A program made the position numbers and the translations under genes. A DNA stretch of 64,000 nt, taken from the NCBI GenBank assembly GCA_000787465.1, contig JSYX01000045.1, forward strand, positions 38,973 to 102,972, written 5' to 3'. The notes beneath the pieces were generated by a model. That model was given only the letters and a program-made list of their open reading frames with translations, had not been told where the DNA came from and did no database searches. The DNA comes from Thermomucor indicae-seudaticae (taxonomy: Eukaryota; Mucoromycota; Mucoromycetes; Mucorales; Lichtheimiaceae). Shown here in pieces: positions 35,728-49,870 of the stretch. Numbering within the stretch: the stretch's first letter is position 1; each line of letters begins with the position of its first letter.

Positions 35728-38700
35728 TTAATGCTTCCGCGCACTACTTTGGCGAGACACGTGAGTGCTTCGTTTCAATGTGCCTCTACCTCCTACGGTG
35801 GCCGAGCGTTGTAAAGAGGTGTCTTGGGGTTCCCTGTCCTCACCAGGATCGTACATCAACCAGTCACGGGACGGTACAATGGCACTTTGAGCAGAAACAG
35901 GTGGAGCAGGGGCATTATGGTTCTCATAGGGATCTTGGTGTACGAATGACGGTGGTTGCACTGGAATATCGTTTTGTAACTTTGTATCCACTTTTAGGCC
36001 TTGGGAAACATTCTTCAACCTCCTTTGATCAGTATTCTTGCTCTGTTCTTGTTGACATAATGTTTGACCGCTTCCTTGTCCTTCTTCTTCTTCTTCTGAT
36101 TCTACTGCTGAGGCCTGCCCGTGCTCATACACGGAGCTGGACGGCGACGGGAGATCAAAGTCATAAAATGGTTCTTCTGTTCCTCCACCCTCAGCACCAG
36201 TAGCATTCTCGATTCCATACTGAATAACACCAGTAATGGCAGACGCTCCTCGCAAGTCTTTATCTGCAAACAGCGTGTCGCAATTCTCGATCAGGTCCTG
36301 CAGCACGCAATCGCTGTACCAATCACCGGGCGACCGTTGTGCATGATTGTGGTCTTGAAATATGGCAGGCGTGAACATGACTGACAGGTTACTGATTGTC
36401 ATTTTGTTCTTTTCCACACAAGCAACTATCCTGATTGGCCGAGAAGCACACACTTAGATATGTTATAAATATATGCATATGCTTTCTTTGTCTCTTTACC
36501 TGGCCAAATGTTCCATGAGAGCTTTTAAGGTGTCATAGTTCGCGGCTGGAAGTTTTAGGATGCGGGTTAGCAGATTCATCAGTCTAAGTTCTTTATCAGG
36601 GATTCCTGCCCGAAAAGTCGTTGGAAAATTAGCTGTCGCCCTTTGTTAAAGTGTTATATGTGAATCTACTGACTTGAGTAAGTGATCCGATCGCTCAAGC
36701 TGAAAGGAAACAAAGGAGATGCCAAATCCCGTAAGAAGACCTTGAGTACTGTTCCAACACTAGCCACGTCGTCGGGGACATCATCTTGACCAAGAACAAC
36801 CGATTCTTCATCCTTTTCGAAGCAATGCTTCAACTTTTCGATATTGCTTTGTTTCCCAGGGATACGATAGATGCCTTCTCGCTCTAACCCGCCTTGTCTT
36901 TCTATGGCTTCAATGCACTTCGTAACCAAAAGAGGTGGAGATCGCTTAAACTGCTGTGCATACTCGGTCAAGGATATCCCAAATAACATGGCTTTTTTGT
37001 ACTTTCTCAGTAAGGCTCCTTTCCTTCTTTGCTTTGGATTCGCTATACGCGAAACTTACATTTGCATTGGCCAACATGGTAGTTATTGTAATATACAGGT
37101 CCCGGTGTCGGAAACCGGGACTTATCCAGCATATCCTGATACAGTAAATGATCCCGCTCTGTATCCACCAAATTCTCCAGGCTGTTACGCGTATTTCGTA
37201 TGCTCTTGATATACAAGGGTTAGATCACATGACCCTTTCCGTAATCCAAACACCTTCCTACCTCCATAATATCACGGTATTTGGCTGCTTCGGAGTCCAA
37301 GACGGTTTCCAGGACTTGCTGTAAGCATTTGGACGCTTCCACAAGCTGGTTCTGCAGAGTCTTTAACGCAAACTCATTGGCAGCAGCCTGTTTCTTTGCC
37401 AACGTGTCCACTTTGCGCACCATCTTGCGATACTCCTTGTCTGTCAATTGTTTATGCCCGCCCGTTTAGTCGCTCTTCCACAATACGATATAGTATGCTA
37501 TACCGATCAACTTGCCTGCCTGTTGAACCTCTACCTTTAGCTTTGCAGCTCGCGCGTTTTGCCGCATCGGATCCGTATAGTGATGACTGCCCAGATTAAA
37601 TTGCTTCATAAACCGCTCAAACCGCCGCTGCGTTGTAGCAGGAGTCATGGGTTCCGCAGACAGCGGTGAGTTTATGCCATTGATAGGCAGGGTTAAACTA
37701 GTTTTCAATGTTGGACGAACGTCAGTTGATGAAGACAGTGGAGGAGTTGGCAACGGGGATACAGGAGAACTTTGTTCCGCGAATCGGTTTACGACAGGTG
37801 AATTGCTGAAGGGAGAAAAAGATGCCGTTGTCGTTGTTGGTGTAAGACTGGATGAGTTTGTCATTCTCGGTGCGAGAGGAGATATTGGCGTAGCAACTAT
37901 GGGGGATACGGGTATAGTAGATGCATTGGCCATTCTATCTATTTCTTGCCATTTTTGCACGTAGGCATCCTGAGCCTGTGTGACATGCCAAAGTACTCAG
38001 GGCACGGCTACTACTAACATCGTGACAGGAAGAATTGGAGCTTACCGCTGATAATTCCGTGTGGCGTGCTTCTATATACTCTTGGTTTATATTTCTCATG
38101 TTTTTCTTGTGCTGTTTCTTTATTTTGTCCTGCTGTTCCTGGATTCAATTATTACGTGAGACATTGCGGTCCCCAGTAAGTAGCTCCGCCTGCCAGAATT
38201 ATTTACTTTTAATTGAGCAAAGGCCTGCAATTGGGACTTTATCGTTTGAATATACTGGATCCGCGGCTGTCTCTGAGCTTCACTCATTTGCACGTGCGCC
38301 ATATATGCTCTGTACACACTTCCCGTCAAGTCAGGATTACGCGGCCGTTGGCTCTCGAATTGCTTTAGGTTTTTTATTATTCGATCCAGCGAATTGAGAT
38401 AACCTTCCTCGAGTTCCAATCTGTGCATCGTCGACTACTGTCAGTCGTCCGCGTCGTTTTTGCAATAAGTCGTTCGTGAGAAATACTTGCCGCTGCCGTA
38501 AATACGCAATGAAATGGCCCATATCATCGCTTGTATCTTTCATGGCCGCTTCTATAGCTGACGAATGGGCATATACTTGTTCCTGTAGCCTCTCGTCAGG
38601 CTGGCTTCTCTGCGTAGGATATCAACAAGTTCGGTAAGTGAGCGGGAATGGTGGCAAGAAAGTTGTTGTCAGGAACATTGACTACCATCGCCATCTTGGT

Positions 38701-38766
38701 ACCAAGTGTGAGCGCCAGGCTTTTGCGAGGCGAAGCCTTTGTTCCTCCAGAGGACTGATTGCTCAT
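35728..38766 (-). CDS. Rho GTPase-activating protein with N-terminal F-BAR-like region
   Basis: Stimulates GTP hydrolysis by Rho-family GTPases at the cortex. The start at 38766 gives MSNQSSGGTKASPRK, then NVPDNNFLATIPAHLP. Helical segments with F-BAR character follow: YLRQRQVFLTNDLLQKRRGR, LEEGYLNSLDRIIKNLKQFE and SIRNTRNSLENLVDTERDHL. A Ser/Thr/Pro-rich linker (about 37700-37930) sits inside the helical part. The RhoGAP domain starts at FGISLTEYAQQ and holds the arginine finger in GLEREGIYRIPG (about 36860), then DVASVGTVLKVFLRDLASPLFPF and KMTISNLSVMFTPAIF. The long acidic, Pro-rich tail ends SRQSSARKH at 35728. The architecture matches fungal Rgd1/Rgd2-type proteins. Exon borders in the F-BAR part are approximate. 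Confidence 0.85.
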
Positions 38767-38971
38767 GACTCTGACATCAAGTTAATCCAAGTAAACTCGT
38801 GTGCAAAAGAGATGGAAAAAAAAGGAATGGTGTGGTACTCGACAAGTTGTGGCACATTGATCCGCGTTTGGTAAAGCACTGTCCTCCCCTTCCCCCGAAC
38901 GAAAAACCCAGCATAAAGTATTCCTTTTGTCCCAAAGAATGACGGATGCGTCTCTCTCACTTGCACAATGC
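38767..38971. promoter_or_regulatory. compact divergent promoter, RhoGAP (-) / pallidin (+)
   Basis: Only 205 bp separate the two start codons, so both genes must share promoter sequence or have very short 5' UTRs. An out-of-frame ATG lies a few bases upstream of each start (minus strand near 38772; plus strand 38968). Confidence 0.5.
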
Positions 38972-39677
38972 ATGTCATCTCAAATCTACGCGACATTGAC
39001 GAAATTGGAGGATCAGCTAAATCAGCTCCGGTAATATGGCAGAACACCAGCAACAATGTCCCGATGATTCGGTATTAACATGGTTGAAAGACAAGAACAG
39101 AGCATTCTTTGCGAATCAATTGACAAAATCTCGGGAAACGCAGAGCTCGAAAGTCAACTTGCAAGCGTTAAAGAGACGGTAGAGGATGGTTTGTCTTTTG
39201 CTGTTTGTGTGCGGCCAGAACTTATCGACTCTCGGATAACGCTAGATGTCTAAAGTATCGAGTTATCACACCAAAGTCCTATCTCTACGTTCAACCATGG
39301 CAATGCTCACAGCTCGTTCAGCACAATTACAGCGAAGGGCAGACAAGCTAAAAACGACCAAGTTGGAGTACTTGGCACAGATTGATACCATCCGCAGAAC
39401 TGAGCAAGCGCGAGATCAAGCCATTGCCGCTCGACTAGCCATCCAGCAGCCATCATCACCTTCAACACCAACAACCTCACTGACACCGACAAGCAGCTCC
39501 AGTGCTACCGTAACTCCCGTCGCCTCCCGATCAAGGCAATCTGCCGTACCGAGTCCTGCGCATTCTGAAACTGTCATTGCTGTCGCAAAAAAGGTTAAAA
39601 AGAAAAAACCAAAAGCTAGAGAGGTGCAAATTACAGAGGAAATGCCGCCAGATTGGAATCCAAAGAATAAGAAGTGA
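38972..39677 (+). CDS. BLOC1S6: BLOC-1 subunit 6 (pallidin)-like coiled-coil protein
   Basis: Three exons: 38972-39030, 39091-39178 and 39246-39677. The joined protein starts MSSQIYATLTKLEDQLNQLR and continues QEQSILCESIDKISG...LASVKETMSKVSSYHTKVLS, then LRSTMAMLTARSAQLQRRADKLK. This lines up with pallidin across its coiled coil, notably the HYHAKL...MLMLHEKTSKLKKRALKLQ-like region. Pallidin is a subunit of BLOC-1, which sorts cargo in endosomal and lysosome-related traffic. A low-complexity Ser/Thr/Pro linker and a basic tail (KKVKKKKPKAREVQITEE) follow and end PPDWNPKNKK. The splice after CTC CG restores an unbroken heptad pattern. The match is by motif recognition; a snapin-like paralogue is the main alternative. 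Confidence 0.7.
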
Positions 39678-40112
39678 ATATGTACTTTCTGTCTGAATAT
39701 ATTTCATTTTACTTGGCTAACCACGTGAAAGGAGAAGGGATATCTTCACTTGCGTTAAAAGATGGTATGAATGTACACGCATCGAGAACGCAACTCTCGA
39801 CAGCCGTACTCTTGCAAGGTAACAGGCGTCACTGCAGAAGCATGTCACTAGATAAAGTGTCGACAGATGTATACGCTGCTTCAAGTCAAAGGTCAGATTA
39901 TAAATATGCATGCTGAGGTGACGGCGATGCTCTTCAGCATCTTTACAATATGAAGATGTATTATAGCGAAAAGAAGTAATGCGCAATATGATAAAGGGAA
40001 TTCGTATTGGAAGCGTAGGTCTCACTTTCGGCTGGAAAGTTTTTTCATGTATTCCTACGGTGAAATCGACGGTCAATCTCTGATATCCATAAGCAAACCT
40101 TCGTTGGTTTTA
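39678..40112. other. convergent 3' spacer
   Basis: About 435 bp between the pallidin-like stop and the MAPKKK stop. Frames here have no motifs. Probably 3' UTR sequence of both genes. Confidence 0.5.
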
Positions 40113-43100
40113 CTATACCTTGAAATTGAAGGAGGGCTCTTGACGAACAAAGGGGTGGACAAGCAAATCGGCTGCCGTAGGACGTTCTTCGGGATTGCTA
40201 TAACGCAAGTCAGCAATACTCATTCATATACATGCTTAGAGGTCTGTGCTCACATGATGAAACATTGGTTAAGGAAATCTTTTGCTTGCTCTGAAGCATT
40301 TTCGGGAAGAGGAGGGGCTTGATATTTACCAAGCTATTTCTCCATTATTAGCAAAATATCACAAGAACTTCTTCCGTCCCTTACATTGTACAGAGCAGCG
40401 AGCATGTTGAGATCGAGCCATGGATGGTTTCCGCTCAGCATTTCAATTACAGTACATCCAAGACTCCTACAGCGAAAGTTAAGCAATCCGCTCTGTGGAT
40501 ACTAAAGACTGCTCTTCCATACCAAATGTCAATTTTGGCACTATATGCAGTACCCTTTACAACCTCGGGAGCCATCCAGTAAACGGTTCCTTTCATCAAC
40601 GTATTCGAATTTGGATCGTAGGCTTCCTCTTGTCCGCTTAGTTTGGACAAGCCAAAATCGGTAATTTTACACACACCATTCTGGTCGACCAGGATGTTAC
40701 CGGCTTTAATGTCCTGCTGGCTATGTCAATAATAATCTCCATCAACTCGTTCCCGGTCCATCTTCCTTACCCGATGCATAATGTTTCGGTCATGCAAATA
40801 TTCCAATCCTAGCAAAATCTGCCGAGTAAAAAAGCGAACAAGAACCTCTTCAAACTGGCCATTCTTCTGGAGAACACTTGCAATACTTCCACCAGGGACG
40901 TATTCCAGAAAAATGTGAATGTGACCTTCCTCTTCGTCGTGATCGTACCCAAGATACTGTACGATATTATCGTGATCCAGATCTTTTAACAGTGAGATCT
41001 CACGGTATAATGCATCCACGGAATCGCGCATTTTGGCATTCAACTTGTCAGATTCTGTCTTGGGTAGATCAACCTCTTTGACAGCGATCCATTCACCGGC
41101 TGCCACGTTCAAAGCATGGTACACACGACCAAATGATCCGCGACCTATCAGCTCACCACGCATCCATTGCATTTTGGTGGGGACTAAGTGCAAAGGATCA
41201 GTTATATAAACGAAACTAACAGTCTTTGCAAGTTCTGTTTACCTGGCTTGTCACCGTTGAATCCAGACGCCTGCGGCTCTTTTGCGATAGTCTGTCCCTC
41301 GACAATCATGCCTGGCTTCACTTGTTCTACCTTTCGTCCCCACATTTTCGTACTGCGGCGACGAAGCAGATGGTTGACTCGAATGACATTCATTGCTTGC
41401 CGCCAGTTACGGTGAGCTTCCTTGGCAACAACACGTATGGACTTTTTATGGCCCTGGAGCCGTCGGCTTGAAGGAGATGGCGTAGCCGCATTGCCTCCTT
41501 GTGGTGCCTCGATAAATATTTCCTTGTCAAGATCATGACCAGGAAGGTACTTGTCGATATCTCGGTAAAGCTTTTCAATGGATGGCCGCTCGCCCCAGGT
41601 TTCTTCTTCGATTTCGGGCTCTTGCGTTGCCGAGACAGGAGAAGCACTCGTTGCTGAGTTCTGTCGTGGGGTGCAAGGAGAAAGCGAGGATCTGTCATTG
41701 TCGTTTGAAGGGATCTCAATATGCAAACCATGGTTGTTTCGGGTAGCACTTGGTGGTTCGTCACGCAACGACAACCTGTCAACTTCCTCTTCCAAAGGAG
41801 CTTGAGGCAATGGTTTGGTCACGGCAAAGTGCACTGACCGGCGATTCTTTGCTGCACTGATTTCGTCGCTAACCGTGGAAGACCTTTCAGAAGAAGAATA
41901 TTGTCTGTAATGTCGTATCTTTCGGTTCCTAGTCTCACTTGAAGAACTGGCGTTCAAGCGCGGTGAGCTGCTGCTTCCTGGACTCGACGCTCTGCTTTCG
42001 TTTTCATCAACTGGCCACAATTCACCATTGAATGATGGCTGATCGCAAGTAGTATTGTTGCTTGTCTGTCTGAGCGAGGTCGGCGGAACTGCCCATAAAG
42101 ATACAGGGGCTGGTGAAGGCTCCGTTTTCGCAGGTGGGGGATCATATCCTGGAAAATCTGGCCGACGTTGATACGGACTGGGTTGCGGCCTGCACAGCGT
42201 CAGTTATTATCCACAAATCGAGCCAATGACCCCATGGACTAACCTATGATATGGCGACGGATATCCGTAGTTGGCCATGTCCGGAATCTCAGGATATAAA
42301 CCTTGGTTGCTAGTAACATATGGCGGAGCAACTTTATCTGCTGGAATGACCAGAATCTGATCTGTGGGGCGCTCATCTGACATACGACAGATGTTTACCA
42401 ACTCCTCGTCAGATAATGGTGCATCTGTAGTTCTTAATCAGTATCACAAAGTCTCACAGTGCAAAACATGTTCAGGATATTACAGAAACGTTCACCGTTC
42501 TCGTTAAGGTACATCATCCCGTTTTCGTGGTAATACAAAAGATTGTCGCCCTCGACATTGATCTTTTTCTTGATGGCATCTTTAATTGTTTCGGGATCTG
42601 TCATATCCGTCACTGTCAAACTGTGAAAAGTATTCAAGTCAGAAGTAACCTGAATACGTTGACCACGGGAAGTCTGTTGCCGACGTTGCTGATGTGGTGG
42701 GTATTGCTGGTATGGCGGGTAATGCGGATAAGGAGGAAATGGCTGCACGACATGCTGCATCTGCTGGATCTGGGGGGCTTGTTGAGCTTGCTGAGCCTGC
42801 TGAGCTTGCTGTTCCTTAACATGACGGATTTACTTAACGAGCAGTTCTACATATTGTTGCATAAATTGTACAAACCTGAAACTGTTGCACACGTTTCCCG
42901 GTTATTCTCCATTCGTTCTTTTTAGCATCAGCGCTGTAAGCCCTTGGACTCACAGGACTGCGAAGTCTTTCATTGGGTGATCCCCCGTTGAGGATGCCAT
43001 TTGAACTACTCTTGGAAGGAACAGGAGCAGCGCTCACTGGGCCGACGGAAATAGTCGGATTGTTGCTATTGTATGGTATAGGATTTGCTGTCATAGTAGC

Positions 43101-43841
43101 AGCTACAGTTGTGCCCATTGTCGTCGTGCTTGTCGGCGTGTATCGACCGTTCAACAGATCATGACTAATAGCCGGACGTATTCGCGGGATGCTGGAAACG
43201 TCATAATTCAGAGCGTTGACAAACTTTGATATCTGTTGTGGGTTGGATGACGTTCTTTCCGGAATAAAAGGTCGAATTCTCGCGAAATCATTATCGATAT
43301 TGGTACTGTTACTAATTCCGTGTCTGCTTGGAATCGCATTGTACATTGAGGGACCCAGTTGCGAACCTTGTCCAGGATTCGGCAGGCGTCCGTAAGCACT
43401 GCTTAAGTTTGTCGACGAGGAATCCGGGTGCTGTATTGGACGGAATAAGTATTCGAAAACGTGGACGTTCGGCGACGGCCGTATACCTGACGAAATAAAC
43501 GCTCATTTGTTCGCAAAGTCTGTATACTGTTTGCCAAACGCCAAAGTTCTGTATCTGGAAGCCCTGACCGACGCAGTAACACACTAAGCTCAGTCGTCGT
43601 CAAGTTCAAAAACTGATTGCCTTGTATATTATGATCTACATTACGAAACCACCGAGGAAATTTAATTAACTGCTTTCATCTGCGATGTGGTTGCCCTGAA
43701 ACTGTCACCTTTAAACACAGGTGTTATTGATGCCCAACCATTGTCGTCAAGCCATCGAACAACCTTCTCAATGGGCCAATCGCTATTCTGAACTGCATCC
43801 GGAGGCTGGGTATTAAGATAAACTTTACTGCTCACTGCCAT
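40113..43841 (-). CDS. MAP kinase kinase kinase with SAM and Ras-association domains, Bck1/Ste11 type
   Basis: A signalling kinase at the head of a fungal MAPK cascade. The start ATG 43841 ([10 protein letters not shown]) is chosen over the non-ATG extension. The SAM domain lies in the first 100 residues ([20 protein letters not shown] ... [19 protein letters not shown]). A Ras-binding/association domain (about 42200-42660: [19 protein letters not shown] ... [19 protein letters not shown]) follows, then a long Ser/Thr/Pro linker. The kinase domain has glycine loop [13 protein letters not shown], Lys in [20 protein letters not shown] (HR|DIKAGN split by an intron), ITDFGLSK and YWMAPEVV, ending [14 protein letters not shown]. 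The kinase domain is closest to Bck1/Mkh1 of the cell-wall integrity pathway, while SAM plus RA recall Ste11/Byr2. Which cascade it serves is open. Confidence 0.88.
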
Positions 43842-43994
43842 CCTTGCAGAATGCGAGAAGCAGCGAAGCAAAGGACAGCGCTAGCAGACCAAGGGCAACC
43901 AATCTCTGCGGGATTACAAAAATTCGAATCGCGTTTCGAATTTGTTTTTTTGATCCTGACTTCGCCCTGAGCCCGACTTTATCTTTCAACAACG
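43842..43994. promoter_or_regulatory. compact divergent promoter, MAPKKK (-) / MCM3 (+)
   Basis: 153 bp between the two start codons. It contains an inverted TTCGAAT/GAATTTG-like stretch (about 43921-43950: attcgaatcgcgtttcgaat). No ACGCGT MCB box is obvious. Confidence 0.4.
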
Positions 43995-46993
<2,999 letters not shown>

Positions 46994-48434
46994 AAGTATA
47001 TATATATGCAATTAGTAGTTCCTTTCTTTTCTTTTCTTTTCAGTGAAGTAAACTTATATGAAATTTAATGTGTACATAGTACAGCACAATGGTCATCATC
47101 AGTATTTCCTAACAGCTTTGACTTCTTTTACGCTGATGCTTTTGTTCGTGATATGTATCTCTTTGCTTCTGTAACGTATTACTTGGTGGCGTCTATTGTA
47201 TATTCGCCGCTGTATTGTATTGTGTTCTGCCGCCATGTATTGTACTGTTGTGAAGTTCCTGAAGTCTGTGCTGGGAACCACCTCAGAGTAGCCATACAGT
47301 ATTTTCCATGCTACTTGCCGCACGTTCCCCTCTCGTACCATAGACTTCTGCTGAATGTTACCGGTGTCGCTTATAGCGTCATACGACCTTGAGAGTAATT
47401 TTGATGTTGCTTGAATCCGGAACCGATGACAAGTCGATTACGACTGTGACCTTCTCCCTGCATAAAGCGAATAAACCTATAGCCCCGTCATGGTGTTAAG
47501 CCAAGCATATTCCTTCTTTCGTAGACGACCCACTCTCGGTTGTAATATTGCATGTCATCAGGATCATCATATGTTGATGCGACTGATATCGGGCTCGATG
47601 GGATATGGACATCCTTCGGCAGCGGCGAGGAGTAGGAGTTGCTGCTGAGGCCATTTCATAATGAACATCCGTACAGGTCGGAAACCGGATTGATTCCAGA
47701 ACGGATCTGGTCTAAGCTTAACGGGCAATTGAAGATTGGAAGAATATGCCAACGACGCATCAGCTGCACTTTCGAAGTGCACATGCCCAACGCTGACGTT
47801 AAAGCACGTCAGTCTACCTCAGACTACGTTTTGTGTATGTCAAGGATCACGCCGTAAAAATGTAAACGCAATTAATGGCGTAAGCCTTCTTTACCAAATG
47901 GATTTAAAGACTTCTGTATCCATGTTGTCTACACCGCCGATCAATACCGTTTTACTCGGATCACTGTAATAATCCACGCTTTGGAGGAACGAGGATTGCC
48001 ATACACGACAACCGGCTTCCAAATGCCCTTTCCCAAGCAGTTTGTGATGTCGCAGGCCGCAGCTGTACCTGATAAAAGCAACAATCGGCTTTTTTCGCGT
48101 GTGACATAGCCATTACATTTTTCCGACATTCTTCCGGTGTTGATGCCTCCTTTCACTGGTCTAATTTGAGTGTTCATTCTTCATTACTCATTCCAATGTC
48201 CAATTGATATCCACATAAACATTTTTCGCTGGGTCTAATTTCACTGCGGCTGTTTCCTCGTAACGAACTTACATGATTATGGACAAATTCGAACGGGAAC
48301 GGTTAAGGGCTGGACAGCATACAAAGTGAGCGAGTTGAGAAACTTGAGGATCCGGCGTCACAGACTCCACTTTTTCCGTCTCCTTTTTTGGGAGGCATGG
48401 CGAAAAAAAAGTTCCTTCTCTTCATTCTCGTACG
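46994..48434. other. intergenic, no gene supported
   Basis: 1.44 kb between the MCM3 stop and the PRPP synthetase start. Small frames on both strands are mutually overlapping and without motifs. A TTTTC repeat (about 47020-47042) follows the MCM3 stop in its probable 3' UTR. The pyrimidine-rich stretch at 48370-48425 lies just before the next start. Confidence 0.45.
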
Positions 48435-49755
48435 ATGCGTAATATCGTTGTGTTCAGCGGTTCGTCGCATCCTGACTTAAGTAAACGCATTTGCCAACGG
48501 CTCTCCTGTGAACTGGGCAAATCCTTCCTCGCGAAATTCAGCAATAATGAGACTCGCGTGGAATTGTACGAATCGGTCCGAGAGCAAGATGTGTACATTG
48601 TCCAATCAGGCTGTGGACACGTCAATGATAACTTTATGGAGTTGCTCATCATGATACAAGCTTGCAAGACGGCCTCGGCTAAAAAGGTGACAGCTGTCAT
48701 TCCCTTCTTTCCTTATTCCCGGCAACCGGACGTTCCATACAAAAAGAGCGGTGCACCTCTGACACGCGCCCCGCCCATGACAGTGCCCTCGACGCCGCCT
48801 GCTGAACCTGCGACACCACAGACCCAACCTTCTACGCCAATGCAGGATGAAACCTTGTCAAAACTTTCCCACGCGTTCGATAACCTGGAATTTGGCAAAA
48901 CCAATCGCCTGAGGGGACCAGTGTTGTATGCCGGAGAAACGCAAAATAACGACAGCAATAATAACAACGGCGGTTATCGCCAATGGGTGGCCAGGTCTGG
49001 AACACTGATCGCTGAACTGCTGACGTGTGCTGGTATGTTTTTGAAAGCTTTGACAAGTCACTAAAACGGATATTAAGTAACCGTTTATTTTCAGGCGCGG
49101 ACCACATTATTACGATGGATCTTCACGATCCTCAGTTCCAAGGCTTCTTTGATTGTCCTGTGGACAATTTATCATCACTTCCCATTATGACTAAATACAT
49201 TCAACACCATATTCCCAACTACCAGGAAGCGATTGTCGTCTCACCCGATGCAGGCGGAGCGAAAAGGTATGGCTTATATAACCAGTCAATGAGTGCGATA
49301 TTGATCATTGGATCAGGGCGACTTGGATAGCAGAAAAATTGCGCATGGACTTTGCCTTGATTCACAAGGAACGTCGTCGTCCTGACAAACCCCAGAAACC
49401 CGATCTCATGCTTGTTGGTGACGTCAGAGATAGATGCTGCTTATTGGTAGATGACATCGCCGACACTGGCTTTACAATCACCAAAGCAGCCAAGTTATTG
49501 CACGAGAATGGAGCCACCAAGATTTATGCTCTCATCACCCATGCTATTCTGAGTGGAGATGCGTTGGAACGCATCGAGCAAAGTTATCTGGATAAAGTTA
49601 TCGTTAGCGACTCCGTTCCGCAGGACGAACATACCCGGAAATGCAGCAAAATATCTACGTTTGCTGTAGCACCTATATTCGCCGAAGCCATCCGAAGAAT
49701 TCACAACGGTGAAAGTGTGTCTATGTTGTTTGATCCGAACTACGAACTTTTTTGA
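48435..49755 (+). CDS. PRS1: Ribose-phosphate pyrophosphokinase (PRPP synthetase), fungal insert-bearing type
   Basis: Makes PRPP from ribose-5-phosphate and ATP for nucleotide, His and Trp synthesis, in the cytosol. Exons: 48435-49032, 49095-49266 and 49317-49755. Motifs: [83 protein letters not shown] and the PRPP loop [13 protein letters not shown]. The second intron's acceptor (49316) restores [11 protein letters not shown] non-homologous insert of about 60 residues, rich in Pro/Thr then Asn (about 48740-48990), sits between the PYSRQ loop and the [11 protein letters not shown] helix. Such inserts mark the fungal Prs1/Prs5 class. The PRPP loop reads DTGFT rather than the common DTGGT/DTCGT. 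It is tail to tail with the WRAP53 gene. Confidence 0.93.
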
Positions 49756-49870
49756 CGTCAATACAGTTGTAATGTACATTTGGTTCCATTATGTATTGAA
49801 GAGGAGATTGTGGTGTTGATACTTCGAGAAATCATACGCTGCATAAAGTTCTTGAGAGAGGTATAATGAC

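Noticed and set aside
37090..37115. Inverted repeat TCCCGGT...ACCGGGA suggesting a hairpin
   Set aside because: Lies inside the coding sequence SRFPTPGP of the RhoGAP gene; arms of 7 bases are expected by chance at this scale.
36871..37209. 112-codon plus-strand ORF ending in a Pro/Tyr/Cys-rich stretch that looks protein-like
   Set aside because: The opposite strand encodes a helical exon (SIRNTRNSLENLVDTERDHL) and the RhoGAP start, which are better supported.
42527..42925. 132-codon plus-strand ORF with Leu-rich repeats
   Set aside because: Antisense to a Gln/Pro-rich exon of the MAPKKK; Gln/Pro codons read backwards give Leu/Trp.
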